A stretch of DNA of 52,239 bases from an uncultured bacterium (GCA_900547945.1 URIT01000008.1:1-52239), one strand, 5' to 3'. Positions 1 to 8,519 are shown, counted from the stretch's first letter. Notes: generated by a model from the letters alone, not told the origin. Translations and numbers: made by a program.

Positions 1-1
1 C

Positions 2-322
2 GTGCGCGCGGTGATTCCGCCTGCGGGGGCCGTGGACGGCTGCCGCGTGTTCACCTACGACGTCGCCGTGCAAAGCGGCGCGCGCACCGTGGCGTCCGGC
101 AAGGTGTTCGCGGCGGGCTTCTCGCTGCCGGACGCGGAGGCGGCCCGCCCGACGGACTGGCTGGTCGCCCTCAAGGACCTGCCGCCGGGCGAGGATCTCG
201 TCGTCGTCGCCACGCCGCGTGAGTGCTTCGGCCACGCGGGGCGGCCGCTGCGCTCGGCCCCCTTCCGTATCCCGTCCCGCCCGTTCCAGGCCCCGGCCAT
301 TGAAGAAAAGGAGAAAACATGA
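2..322 (+). CDS. C-terminal end of a secreted/periplasmic protein, possibly metallophosphatase-like (partial)
   Basis: The frame is open from the left edge, so the true start lies outside the window and the GTG at position 2 is probably internal. About 106 codons are visible. They look like a beta-rich Ig-like tail: FTYDV near residue 17, and a Phe-Gly-His turn followed by a Pro-rich end. The layout recalls the C-terminal tail that follows calcineurin-like phosphoesterase domains in PVC and Bacteroidota secreted proteins, but no catalytic residue is visible, so this is a guess. Its TGA overlaps the ATG of the next gene (ATGA at 319-322), which implies translational coupling and one operon with the downstream glycoside hydrolase/esterase. 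Confidence 0.55.
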   Translation: MRAVIPPAGAVDGCRVFTYDVAVQSGARTVASGKVFAAGFSLPDAEAARPTDWLVALKDLPPGEDLVVVATPRECFGHAGRPLRSAPFRIPSRPFQAPAIEEKEKT

Positions 323-2253
323 AGATCCGTCCCGTTTCCCACCTGCTGCCCGCCCTCGCCCTCGCGGCCTTGGCGGCCCTGCCGCTCGCCGCCGCGCGCA
401 CGGCCCCCTGGACGAAGGAGAAGGCGTGGGCGTGGTACAACGCCCAGCCCTGGATCCGGGGTTGCAACTACATGCCCGCGAGCTGCGCGAACCGCGTGGA
501 CCAGTGGCAGGCGTACGGCAGCGAGGCGCGCTTCGCCGAGATGGAGCGCGAGGTGGCGCTGATGCAGCAGGACGGCTTCAACGCCGCGCGCATCGTCCTC
601 GGCGACCAGGGCCTTGCCGTGTGGCGCGCCGAGCGGGACGGCATCCTGCGGCGCTTCGAGCGCATGCTCGACATCTTCGACCGGCACGGCGTGCGGGTCA
701 TCCTCGTCTTCGGGAACGACTGCTCGCGTCCGAAGCCGCTCTGGTCGCTGCCCGAAATGGGCGAGCAGACGTGGGACCTCGGCTACCACGGCGGGCGGCG
801 GCTTTCGCAGCACGGCAGCTTCCCGGGGCAGGCCGGCTACACGGCCGTCGACGATCCCGCGCTCTGCGAGGACTTCTTCGGGATGTGCGAGGCGTTCCTG
901 GCGAAGTACGCGCGCGACCGGCGCATCCTCTTCTGGAACCTCTGGAACGAGCCCGGCAACAACGGGCGCGGACGCATCTCGCCGCCGCACATCCGCCGGC
1001 TCTTCGAGCTGGCCTGGCGCATCGATCCCGACCAGCCGCTCACGGCCGACATCTGGACGGGTGAGGCGAACTGGACGAACGGCGTCGCCGAGGCCGTCGG
1101 CGCGGAGCTGAACGACATCGTCAGCTACCATTCGTACCAGAACCTGTCCGCGCAGATCGCCTACGCGAAGAAGCTGAAGACGCGCTTCGGGCGTCCGCTG
1201 GTGAACACGGAGTGGCTCGCGCGCCTGTTCGGCTGCGGCGTGCAGGACGTCTACCCGTTCTTCGCGCAGAACCGCATCGGCTGCACGATGTGGGGCTACG
1301 TGAACGGCAAGTACCAGACGCACGAGCCGTGGGAGTCGATGTGGCGGAAGGTCGACGGCCATCCCGAGCGGCTGGGCCGCCTCGATTTCACGAAATGGTT
1401 CCACGATCTCCGCCGTCCGTCCCTGCGCCCCTACGACCCGAACGAGATCGCCGTCATCCGCCACGTCAACGCGGAGATGGACGCCGAGCGCGCCGGGCAG
1501 TCGCTGCGCGCGCGCATCGCGGCGGCGCACCGCATCGTCGGCGAGGACATGTGGTATGGCTACCGCCGGACGAAGTTCGACTTCAACGGCCGCGTCGGCT
1601 GGGTCGTCGAGCCCTCCGTGGCGCCGCTCCCGGGGACGCCCTGGACGTGGACGATGCAGTGGGCCGAAGCGTTCGTCGACCGCACGGGCGTCCCCGACCT
1701 CCTGAAGAAGGGCTACCACCACGTCACGCTGGAACTCTTCGACACGCGGATGGACGATGCGGGCGTCGCGGCGGCGGCGGCCTTCCAGGCGTTCCTCGTG
1801 AAGGACCTCCGCTTCGCCCCGCAGGCGAACCTGATCGGCATGAGCTGGGGCGGCTTCTTCTCCACCCGCTACGCGGCCGCGCACCCGCAGAACGTGCGGC
1901 GGATCTACTACGATGCGCCGCTCCTGAACTTCCAGTCGTTCGCCCGCGCGAACGCGAACGGACTGGGGCCGTGGAAGGCCACGGCCCCGAAGGACGGCGC
2001 GTGGGCACAGGATCCGCGCATGCCCGTCAACCTCGCGGAGCGGATCGCGAAGGCCGGCATCCCCGTCCTCATCCTCTACGGCGGACAGGACCAGACCGTC
2101 CTGCCGGCGGAGAACTGCGAGCCCTTCGCCGCGCGCCTCAGGGCGGCGGGCGGGAAGGTGGAGGTGGAGAAGCGCGCGCTCTTCGGCCACCATCCCCACG
2201 GCGTCGACCCCGACAAGACCGCCCGCATCGTGGACTTCTTCTCCCGCCCGTAG
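319..2253 (+). CDS. Secreted GH5-like glycoside hydrolase fused to an alpha/beta-hydrolase (esterase-like)
   Basis: This 644-residue protein starts with a signal peptide (about residues 1-26, Ala-rich, ending AAA). Residues about 45-390 resemble a GH5/clan-A (beta/alpha)8 barrel: W-N-E-P puts the likely acid/base at Glu211, and N-T-E-W puts the likely nucleophile at Glu298. Residues about 410-644 resemble an alpha/beta hydrolase: nucleophile elbow G-M-S-W-G (Ser509), Asp591 in GGQDQ, and a His in FGHHPHG (624-627). Known family logic would have the barrel cleave a beta-linked glycan while the second domain removes ester decorations or acts on a released fragment. The substrate cannot be read from sequence. 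It is coupled by ATGA to the gene upstream. The two-domain call is firm; the exact GH family is not. Confidence 0.75.
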   Translation: MKIRPVSHLLPALALAALAALPLAAARTAPWTKEKAWAWYNAQPWIRGCNYMPASCANRVDQWQAYGSEARFAEMEREVALMQQDGFNAARIVLGDQGLAVWRAERDGILRRFERMLDIFDRHGVRVILVFGNDCSRPKPLWSLPEMGEQTWDLGYHGGRRLSQHGSFPGQAGYTAVDDPALCEDFFGMCEAFLAKYARDRRILFWNLWNEPGNNGRGRISPPHIRRLFELAWRIDPDQPLTADIWTGEANWTNGVAEAVGAELNDIVSYHSYQNLSAQIAYAKKLKTRFGRPLVNTEWLARLFGCGVQDVYPFFAQNRIGCTMWGYVNGKYQTHEPWESMWRKVDGHPERLGRLDFTKWFHDLRRPSLRPYDPNEIAVIRHVNAEMDAERAGQSLRARIAAAHRIVGEDMWYGYRRTKFDFNGRVGWVVEPSVAPLPGTPWTWTMQWAEAFVDRTGVPDLLKKGYHHVTLELFDTRMDDAGVAAAAAFQAFLVKDLRFAPQANLIGMSWGGFFSTRYAAAHPQNVRRIYYDAPLLNFQSFARANANGLGPWKATAPKDGAWAQDPRMPVNLAERIAKAGIPVLILYGGQDQTVLPAENCEPFAARLRAAGGKVEVEKRALFGHHPHGVDPDKTARIVDFFSRP

Positions 2254-2322
2254 CCCTCCCCCATCGCCGCGCGCGCCAGACCCGCGCCCGACCATGCAAT
2301 CCCGGACGCGACACGTTCGGCA

Positions 2323-2436
2323 GGGGCACGTCGCACTCGGCACGGGCACGTCGCACATGGTAGGGGCCGACGTCCCCGGCGGCCCGCGTCCCCGATGTCG
2401 TCCCCGATGTCGTTCCGTGGTCGTCCCCATGTGCAT
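2323..2436. repeat. Intergenic repeat, family A, copy 1
   Basis: The gap 2254-2584 holds no convincing gene. It contains a 31-bp block (2358-2388) identical to 46769-46799 near the other end of the window. The block contains GGGGCCGACGTCCCC, which can fold as GGGG/CCCC. Short tandem duplications flank it: GGGCACGTCGCAC twice just upstream, and TCCCCGATGTCG twice downstream (2389-2412). The flanking tandems differ between the two copies while the core is invariant, so this is a dispersed non-coding element. Its function is unknown. Confidence 0.7.
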
Positions 2437-2541
2437 CCCGCGCCGGGGGCGGTGGTACACATGGGACGGCGCGATAAATTGTGACCCTCCCTGGCGGCAA
2501 ATCGATAAAAATCAAAATACTCTTGATTCCTGACAAAAAAT

Positions 2542-2576
2542 TATGATACACTTGCACTGACATCGACTTAGGAGGT
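2542..2576 (+). promoter_or_regulatory. Candidate -10 and strong ribosome binding site for the exported-protein cluster
   Basis: An AT-rich stretch (about 2490-2560) contrasts with the GC-rich surroundings. It contains TATGAT at 2542-2547, a plausible -10, but no convincing -35. AGGAGGT at 2570-2576 is a near-perfect Shine-Dalgarno with about 8 nt spacing to the ATG at 2585. This favours 2585 over the in-frame GTG at 2582. Confidence 0.5.
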
Positions 2577-2584
2577 ATGGTGTG

Positions 2585-3775
2585 ATGCTACGGAAAAAGA
2601 AGATTCTCACCGCCGCGCTCTGCGCGGGCGGGGTTGTTTTGTCCGCCGCGTTGACGGCCGCCGAGACCGAGACGACGATTGTCTCGCAGCAGTTCGCGAG
2701 GGTGACAGGTGACCTGACGCAGCTCGGGGGCGACAAGCCGGGCACGTGGGAGGGCTACGGCTCGGTGACGAACCAGACCGTCGGCTATGCGAAGCCGGCG
2801 GGCGTGGGGTCGCCGATCAATGCAGCGACGGACAAGCTCTACCTCTCCGTTGACGGTTCTGTGACCTGCACGGCCGCCACGACGGAGAGCAAGCCGGCGA
2901 CGGTCGACATGATGATCCAGATCTCGCGGCCGGACGAGGCGCTCGCCTTGCCGACGGGCGAGGAGACGACGGGCGGCATCCAGATCGCGCTCGGCGTCGA
3001 GACGGACGGCACGCTCAAGGCCTACTGCAAGAATCGGGCCGACGTGACTGGCTGGTACGCGCTCGGCGAGACGCAGTACGCCGAGGGCGCCTGGCACCGC
3101 GTGAGCTTCACGTTCGACTACGGCCACAGGACATGCCAGATCCGCCTCGACGGCGAGCCGCTGATGACGGCGGACGGATATCTGACGTCCGACCCCGAAG
3201 GGGCGTCTGCGGCCATCGGGTCGTGGTACAAGCTGAACACGGCGACGGTCCAGAAGCTTTCAAGCCTGAAGGTCGTCGGCTCGACGGCGATCGACGAGGT
3301 CGTGGTGAAGTATGGCGAGGGCCTGGGCGACGTCCAGCCGCCGCTGGCCGACATCGGCGGCTCGACGGCTAGCGGCGTGCCGTACCAGTGGATCGCCGAG
3401 CAGGGCATCACGCGCGCCCAGGCCGAGGCGCCGACGCTCCCGGACAATTCGGGCATGTCCGCGCTGCAGAAGTACCAGACGGGCCTCCCGGTCGGCGACG
3501 GCAAGACGTATGTCATCACGGCCATGTCGATGGCGGACGAAAACGGGAAAGTCTGGGTGACGCTGACCGTTCCGAAGATGACGCCGTCGAAAGGGCGCCA
3601 GAACGTGGTCGTGTGGGGCACGTCGCCGGACAAGATGAACGGTAAGATCGAGCTTGTGGCGAACACGACGGCGGTTGACTTGACTGTCCCGGTTGCCGCG
3701 TCCGGCGTGACGAAGGTCTACTATCAGCTCAAGAACGAACCGGAGCTCAAGAACGAACCGGTCGCTCAGCAGTAA
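2585..3775 (+). CDS. Exported LamG/concanavalin-like protein, first gene of a secreted-protein cluster
   Basis: This 396-residue protein has a clear signal peptide (basic KKK, then a hydrophobic run ending near ALTAAE, residue 26). Residues about 40-240 look like a jelly-roll (LamG/concanavalin-type) domain: AWHRVSFTFDY followed by IRLDGEPL is the usual strand pair around the carbohydrate- or ligand-binding face. Residues about 255-395 form a separate beta-rich tail ending in a near-duplicated ELKNEP. No catalytic motif is visible. It is the first of four exported proteins in the same direction with short gaps, each with its own ribosome binding site. A surface or extracellular binding or structural role is inferred; no named family is recognised beyond the fold. 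Confidence 0.7.
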   Translation: MLRKKKILTAALCAGGVVLSAALTAAETETTIVSQQFARVTGDLTQLGGDKPGTWEGYGSVTNQTVGYAKPAGVGSPINAATDKLYLSVDGSVTCTAATTESKPATVDMMIQISRPDEALALPTGEETTGGIQIALGVETDGTLKAYCKNRADVTGWYALGETQYAEGAWHRVSFTFDYGHRTCQIRLDGEPLMTADGYLTSDPEGASAAIGSWYKLNTATVQKLSSLKVVGSTAIDEVVVKYGEGLGDVQPPLADIGGSTASGVPYQWIAEQGITRAQAEAPTLPDNSGMSALQKYQTGLPVGDGKTYVITAMSMADENGKVWVTLTVPKMTPSKGRQNVVVWGTSPDKMNGKIELVANTTAVDLTVPVAASGVTKVYYQLKNEPELKNEPVAQQ

Positions 3776-3801
3776 TCGGCCAAGAGGGAAAGGACGCTGA
3801 C

Positions 3802-4527
3802 ATGAAGAAGTTGACTTTGACGATGGCCGTGGCGGGGCTGGCGCTGGCTTCGCTTGCGGCTGTGAACGACACGCTGATCTCGTTCTCGACGCCGGGCCCG
3901 GACACGTATCTGGACGGCACGACGGTGCGGGACGGCGAGTGCTACGCGCTCGTGTGGTCGCAGGACGGCGTGTTCGAGGGCGTGAAGGCCGACGGCACGG
4001 CGGTGGACGCGAACGACCGCGTGGTGCTCGTCGCGCCGGTCGCGAAGGACGGTCGCTGCCCCGATCTCGTCTACCAGGTCGCCGCCGCCACGGCGGAGGC
4101 GCTGGAGGGCGGCCGGTACGGCGTCTACCTGCTCGACACGCGCCGCACGGTCGCGGGCGAGACGGTGGTGGGGCTCAACCCCGAGACGGGCCGGCTCGAC
4201 TACGTGAAGAGTTACGCGCCCGCGACGGATCCGGTCGCGGCGGCGGGCGGCATCGCCTCGGCGGCGGCCTCGAAGGCCGTTGACGGCGCGGCGGTGGCCG
4301 CATACGTGGAGGTCCCGCAGCCGGTGGTGGCCATCGAGGTCACGTCGGCCGTAATTCGCCTGACGGTGACGGGCATGTCGCCGGTGGCGGACTACTGGGT
4401 CGAGAAGGGGACGAGCCTCCAGAACGTCTCCGAGAAGATCGCCGACGTGCCGGCGGATGGCGTGGTGGACGTCGAGAAGACGGACGCGGCGGCGTTCTTC
4501 CAGGTCAAGGGCGGCATCAAGAAGTAA
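3802..4527 (+). CDS. Exported hypothetical protein with a C-terminal FFQVKG motif
   Basis: This 241-residue protein begins MKKLTLTMAVAGLALASLAA, a textbook signal peptide. The body is beta-rich with no catalytic motif. The C-terminus (WVEKGTSLQN, then about 25 residues later AAAFFQVKGG) resembles the short beta-sandwich found at the end of many PVC secreted proteins, where a statement of the type 'value, error, dGtvdv, FFrv' recurs. A ribosome binding site (GAGGGAAAGG at 3783-3792) sits upstream. It lies between the LamG-like protein and another exported protein, so the four probably act together at the cell surface. Function is unknown. Confidence 0.6.
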   Translation: MKKLTLTMAVAGLALASLAAVNDTLISFSTPGPDTYLDGTTVRDGECYALVWSQDGVFEGVKADGTAVDANDRVVLVAPVAKDGRCPDLVYQVAAATAEALEGGRYGVYLLDTRRTVAGETVVGLNPETGRLDYVKSYAPATDPVAAAGGIASAAASKAVDGAAVAAYVEVPQPVVAIEVTSAVIRLTVTGMSPVADYWVEKGTSLQNVSEKIADVPADGVVDVEKTDAAAFFQVKGGIKK

Positions 4528-4550
4528 TCGGACGCAGAAAGGATTTGAAC

Positions 4551-5312
4551 ATGAAACTCCGTTTGATGATGGGCGTGTGCGCGCTGGCGGCGGCGACGGC
4601 GCTGGGCGCGGACGTGATGGGGCGCAACGTCTGCGGCCTCATGAACGTGCCGAGCGGCGCAAAGGTCACGATGATCGCCGTGCCGTGGGTGACGGTGGGC
4701 GGCGAGGCGGACGCGATGAAGGTGGCGGACCTCGTCAAGACCGATACGCTGAGCCCGGGCGACGAACTCTACTACTACGACGGCGCGACCTACTTCAGCT
4801 GGAAGCTGCAGGGCACCGTGCTGCAGGGCAACGTGTGGACGCCGGCGGCGACCACGAAAGAGGACGCGAAGGGGAATCCCGTGACGATTCAGGCGCCGGA
4901 TGCCTCCTACGCCCTGCCGCGCGGCAAGGGCCTCTTCCTCGTCCGCCAGGACGCGACGAAGGAGATCTGGCTCTACGGCCAGCACAGTACAGCTCCGATC
5001 TCCGTGCGCGTGGCGGCCGGCACGGCCGGGACTCCGGCCTACACGATGATCGCGAACCCGAACGCCGAAGCCTACGACCTGAACGCGAAGGGCGTCGGCG
5101 GCGCGGCGGGCGACCAGATCCTGCTGGGCGACGGCGGCACGACGCTCTACACCCGCACGGAGACGGCCTGGACACGGAAGACGGACGTCACGAAGACGAT
5201 TGGCGGCGTGGCGCGCACGTTCAAGGTGGACACGACGGAGGGCGTCGTCATCCCGGCCGGGACGGGCGCATGGTACGTCAGCAAGGGCGGTTCGCCGACC
5301 ATTGCCTGGTAA
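4551..5312 (+). CDS. Exported hypothetical beta-sandwich protein
   Basis: This is a 253-residue protein. ATG 4551 is preferred over TTG 4545 because AGAAAGGA lies at the right distance and the signal peptide (residues 1-18, cleavage near ALGAD) then starts naturally. The mature part opens with GRNVCGLMNVPSG and contains VAVPWV, LVKT, LSPGDELYYYDG, LPRGKGLFLVRQ and WLYGQ. These short motifs, as I recall, recur in unannotated families of gut Kiritimatiellae-type genomes. There is no enzyme motif. It is the third of four consecutive exported proteins. The role is unknown, perhaps a matrix or surface component. Confidence 0.6.
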   Translation: MKLRLMMGVCALAAATALGADVMGRNVCGLMNVPSGAKVTMIAVPWVTVGGEADAMKVADLVKTDTLSPGDELYYYDGATYFSWKLQGTVLQGNVWTPAATTKEDAKGNPVTIQAPDASYALPRGKGLFLVRQDATKEIWLYGQHSTAPISVRVAAGTAGTPAYTMIANPNAEAYDLNAKGVGGAAGDQILLGDGGTTLYTRTETAWTRKTDVTKTIGGVARTFKVDTTEGVVIPAGTGAWYVSKGGSPTIAW

Positions 5313-5337
5313 AACCCAAGAAAGCTGGAGAAGTCAG

Positions 5338-5802
5338 ATGAAGATCAAGATGCTTGCGGTGGTCGCGGCAGTTCTCGCGATGGCGGGGGTCGTGCAGGCG
5401 GACGCCCTCTACTGGATGGTCGATACGACGGCTTCGGACGCCGCATACAAGGGCGCGTTTGATTCGGCGGGCCTCTATGTCGTCAAGGCCGGGGGCGATG
5501 AGTTCCTCGACGGGATCGTGGCCGGGGCCGCGCCGACGCTCTCGGACCTCAATGGCTACGGCTCTTCGCAGTATTCGTTCTACGTCGAGCTGTACAACAC
5601 GGCGGGCGATCCCGTCCACAAGACGCAGACGGTCTCCTACGACAGCCTTCTCTCCTCGGGGTACATTGCGACGGGCGGCGTGCTGACGCCTGCGGTCCTG
5701 GCCTCGGGCGGCTTCAACGGCGCGGCGGTGCCGGAGCCGACGAGCGGTATCCTGCTGCTGGTGGGCGGCGCGCTGCTGGCCCTGCGCCGGCGGCGCGCGT
5801 GA
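5338..5802 (+). CDS. PEP-CTERM sorting-signal protein
   Basis: This 154-residue protein has an N-terminal signal peptide (residues 1-21, ending VVQAD) and a C-terminal PEP-CTERM tail: VPEP, a hydrophobic helix of about 16 residues, then an LRRRRA basic end. In known systems such tails are cleaved by an exosortase (EpsH/XrtA type) at the inner membrane and the protein joins an exopolysaccharide-associated matrix. No exosortase gene is in this window, so it must be elsewhere. The middle is short and Gly/Ser/Tyr-rich without known motifs. It is the last gene of the four-gene exported cluster and is followed by a stem-loop at 5825-5848. Confidence 0.85.
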   Translation: MKIKMLAVVAAVLAMAGVVQADALYWMVDTTASDAAYKGAFDSAGLYVVKAGGDEFLDGIVAGAAPTLSDLNGYGSSQYSFYVELYNTAGDPVHKTQTVSYDSLLSSGYIATGGVLTPAVLASGGFNGAAVPEPTSGILLLVGGALLALRRRRA

Positions 5803-5824
5803 AGGGGGCCTGATAGGTGGACGG

Positions 5825-5855
5825 AGGCGGGTCGGCGACGGCCCGCCTTGGTTGT
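5825..5855 (+). terminator. Stem-loop after the PEP-CTERM gene
   Basis: AGGCGGGTC (5825-5833) pairs with GGCCCGCCT (5840-5848), including one T:G pair, across the loop GGCGAC. It is followed by a T/G-rich run (TTGGTTGTGT). The stem is strong but the T-tract is poor, so this is either a weak intrinsic terminator or an RNA-stabilising hairpin closing the exported-protein operon. Confidence 0.5.
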
Positions 5856-5877
5856 GTAGACGGAAGGGGACGACGAA

Positions 5878-8292
5878 ATGCGCAAGTACTACGACGACGA
5901 GGATGACATCGATGAGCGGCCTGGGCGGACGGGGACGATCCGTACGTTCCTGCCGTCCGAGCGGATGGCGGGGTTGGACTGGGTGTTGGCCGCCGCCTTG
6001 GCCGTGTTGGCCTTTGCGGGGCTGACGGCGTTTGCGTTTCCGGGATTGAGCCCCGACGTGTGGAACGACGCGGCGGTTGCGGCGGGGTTGCGTCCGCCGG
6101 CGGATCTCTTCCCGGGGTTCTGGCGCGTCCTCGCCTCGGCGCTCTACCTGAAGGGGGTCGCGGCGGGGAATGGCCTGTTGCCGTGGGCGGGGCGGATCTG
6201 TGCGGCGTTGACGGCAGGGTGTGCCTACCTGTTCCTGCGTGCGGCGCTCGCGCTCCTCGTGCGGGGGCGGCTGCGGTATGCCGTACGGCGTTTTGTGGTC
6301 CAGCGCGTGGCGGCGGCGTTGGGGGCGCTCTTCTTCGTGTGCGCGGATCCGGTGTGGCGGGCGGGACAGGCGTTCTCGCCGGCGGGGCTGCTCGTGTTCC
6401 TGACCCTCGTGCAGCTCGTCCTGTTCGCGGGGTTCCTGCTGAACGGACGCCTGTCGGCGGCGCTGGGGTCGATGTTCCTCGCGGGGCTGCTGGCGGCCGA
6501 GACGCCGCTCGGGTTCCTGCTGCTCGCGGGGTGCTGGGGCGTCTACCTACTCGCCCTGCGCCATGACGCGCTCTGCGAGAGGATGCCGCTCCTCGACCCG
6601 GTGGCGGGTCCGTCCGCCAAGTGGACGCTCACGCTCGCCTGGGCGCTTGGGCTTGTGGCGGGCGTCGCCGTGAACTGCACGTCGTTCATCGGCATGGAGG
6701 GGCTGGCCGCGTCCGGCAAGGCCGGGGGCGACATGCCGCTCTTGTACCTCCTCTGCTGGTGGCACCAGATCGTGGGCGCGGCGAACGCCCTCGGGTGGGT
6801 GCTGGGGCTTGGCGTGTGCGTGCTGCCCTGCGTGGTGGCGGCGGTGATGCTGCCGCGCGCGGTGGACGAGGAGTCGTTCATGCCGTACCATGTGGGCGCG
6901 GTCTTCTTCTGCACGGGCGCGCTCGCGTTCGCGCAGGTGGCGATGCTGCCGCCGCTCTGGTTCTGGTCGTGGACGGACGCGGTGGGCGTCCATTCGCCCT
7001 ATCTGCTGCAGATGTTGATGCTCTGCGCGTGCGGCACGGTGGTGTGCGCCCTCACCGTGCTGGGGTGCGATGCCTGCTGCCGCAACCACGCGCGCCTTGC
7101 GGCGCAGCGGTTCGCGGAACTGCGCGACGACGAGGCGGGAACGGCGTCCGCCGTGCCCGCGCGCCTGAAGCGCGGCGGGCTTGTCGTCTTCTTCGTCGCG
7201 GCGGCGCTGCTCGTGGCGGGTGTCGTGCCGGGGCGTGCGCTCACGCGCACGCGGCAGATGCTTGCGATCGTGGAGGACTACGTGCGGGAGGTCGTGGAGG
7301 AATGCGGTCCCGTTCACTGGATCTTCACGGACGGCTCGTTCGACGCGCGTTTCGAGCTGGAGGCGGCGGCGCGCGGGAAGACGCTGCGGGCGCTTTCGAT
7401 GATGGCCGCCAACGCGCCGTACCAGCAGTACCTGCGCACGCGCGGCGTGACGGACGCGGAGGACGCGATGTCCCTCTCGATGGGCGCGCCGATGGTGCTG
7501 CGCTCGTGGGTGCGCGACAGGCCGGAGCGTCTGCGGGACGCGGCCGTCCAGCTCGGGTTCGAACTCTGGAAGCGCGACGGCAAGGAACTGCCCGTCTGCT
7601 CGGGCGTGCTGGCGCGACCGGACGGCATGGCCCCGGAAGCGTGCGCGGCGGGCGTCGCGCGCGCGACGGCGCTGGCGGACCGTATCCTCGACCTCTACGC
7701 GGCGGGCGGGCTCGAACGGGCCGCCGGGCGCACGGTCCGCGACCTCTTCCTCTTCGTGCAGTGGCGCATCTCCCGCCTCGCGCGGATGCGCGCCGAGCGT
7801 GCGGACCGCGCGGGCGACGCGGCGGTGGCGATGAAGGACGTGAAGCTCTCCGACGAACTCGACCGCTCGAACGAGTCGCTGAAGTCGATCCTCACTGCGC
7901 TGGAGCGGGCGAAGGCGACGACGCTCAAGCAGGTCACGCCCCGCGAGGGCCTGCAGCTCGCGCTCGCGCGCGCCGACTTCGTGCTCGCGCGCCGCTACGG
8001 CGAGGTGATCCTCGCGGCGGACCCCGACGACCCGAACGCGAACTTCGGCGTGGGCATGAGCTACTACACCCAGAAGCAGTGGACGCGCGCGGAGGAGTAC
8101 CTGCGCCGCTGCCTCGTGAAGAAGCCGAAGGAGCCGGCCGTGTGGAACAACCTCGCGATGATCTGCCTCTACACGAAGCGCTTCGACGAGGCCGAGCGGC
8201 ACGCGAAGAAGGCGCTGGAGATCATCCCCGAGTCCGCCGAGGTGAAGGACACGCTCAAGGAGATCGCCGAAGCCCGCGCCAAGGGGAAGTAG
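5878..8292 (+). CDS. Large polytopic membrane protein with C-terminal TPRs (DUF2723/glycosyltransferase-like?)
   Basis: This is an 804-residue protein. A short acidic cytosolic N-terminus (YYDDEDDID) precedes many transmembrane segments, roughly residues 35-450; the last is near 430-450. A soluble region of about 250 residues follows. Two to three TPR units fill about 712-800: the repeat pattern A-x-Y-x(n)-A-x-x-x-L-x-x-x-P is visible, ending in a Lys-rich helix. The topology (many TM helices, then TPR) matches DUF2723/PMT-like glycosyltransferases or oligosaccharide-linked membrane proteins of PVC bacteria, but I see no decisive catalytic D-D/E pair. Its ribosome binding site is GGAAGGGGA just before ATG 5878. 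A link to surface glycan or PEP-CTERM export is only suggested by position. Confidence 0.55.
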   Translation: MRKYYDDEDDIDERPGRTGTIRTFLPSERMAGLDWVLAAALAVLAFAGLTAFAFPGLSPDVWNDAAVAAGLRPPADLFPGFWRVLASALYLKGVAAGNGLLPWAGRICAALTAGCAYLFLRAALALLVRGRLRYAVRRFVVQRVAAALGALFFVCADPVWRAGQAFSPAGLLVFLTLVQLVLFAGFLLNGRLSAALGSMFLAGLLAAETPLGFLLLAGCWGVYLLALRHDALCERMPLLDPVAGPSAKWTLTLAWALGLVAGVAVNCTSFIGMEGLAASGKAGGDMPLLYLLCWWHQIVGAANALGWVLGLGVCVLPCVVAAVMLPRAVDEESFMPYHVGAVFFCTGALAFAQVAMLPPLWFWSWTDAVGVHSPYLLQMLMLCACGTVVCALTVLGCDACCRNHARLAAQRFAELRDDEAGTASAVPARLKRGGLVVFFVAAALLVAGVVPGRALTRTRQMLAIVEDYVREVVEECGPVHWIFTDGSFDARFELEAAARGKTLRALSMMAANAPYQQYLRTRGVTDAEDAMSLSMGAPMVLRSWVRDRPERLRDAAVQLGFELWKRDGKELPVCSGVLARPDGMAPEACAAGVARATALADRILDLYAAGGLERAAGRTVRDLFLFVQWRISRLARMRAERADRAGDAAVAMKDVKLSDELDRSNESLKSILTALERAKATTLKQVTPREGLQLALARADFVLARRYGEVILAADPDDPNANFGVGMSYYTQKQWTRAEEYLRRCLVKKPKEPAVWNNLAMICLYTKRFDEAERHAKKALEIIPESAEVKDTLKEIAEARAKGK

Positions 8293-8375
8293 GTTTTAGG
8301 TTTCAGGTTTTAGGTTTTAGCGGTTAGCCTCTAGGTTTTAGGTTTCAGGTTTTAGCGGTTAGGTTTTGGCCTCTA
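8291..8375. repeat. Tandem 42-bp repeat of TTTAGG-type motifs (left arm of an inverted cassette)
   Basis: Two degenerate 42-bp units (8291-8332 and 8333-8374) are each built from AGGTTTTAGGTTTCAGG-like steps and end GCCTCT. Inverted sequence of the same type occurs at 8468-8512, so the arms face each other across about 90 bp. Confidence 0.85.
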
Positions 8376-8410
8376 GGGGAGGGTCGCGCTCCTGGACGAC
8401 CGAACGGCCC
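8376..8410. repeat. Intergenic palindromic repeat, family B, copy 1
   Basis: The sequence GGGAGGGTCGCGCTCCTG followed by GACGACCG matches 52022-52047 and, more loosely, 52118-52144 and 25648-25680. The GGTCG/CGACC pair can form a stem. This copy sits inside the TTTAGG inverted cassette. The rest of the gap to 8467 shows no gene. Confidence 0.65.
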
Positions 8411-8467
8411 GGCACGTGGCGTCTTCGCGCGCAGAGTCGCCCCACAGCGCCACGCGCCAAGCCGCCC

Positions 8468-8512
8468 CTAAAACCTAGAACCTAAAACCTAACGGCTAAA
8501 ACCTAAAACCTT
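8468..8512. repeat. Right arm of the TTTAGG-type inverted cassette
   Basis: This 45-bp run of CCTAAAACC-type steps is nearly the reverse complement of the left arm (8291-8375); both include the CGGTTAG/CTAACGG step. It ends a few bases before the promoter of the downstream gspF gene. Confidence 0.8.
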
Positions 8513-8519
8513 CCCCCAG

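Noticed and set aside
55..2460. Open frame of 801 codons on the minus strand opposite the GH5/esterase gene
   Set aside because: Same compositional artefact; it runs through both domains of a clearly real gene.
2294..2533. 79-codon frame in the gap before the exported cluster
   Set aside because: It runs through repeat family A, shows no ribosome binding site and has repeat-derived composition.
8291..8512. CRISPR or telomere-like array
   Set aside because: Units are 42 bp with no unique spacers, and the two sides are inverted; better described as a repeat cassette.
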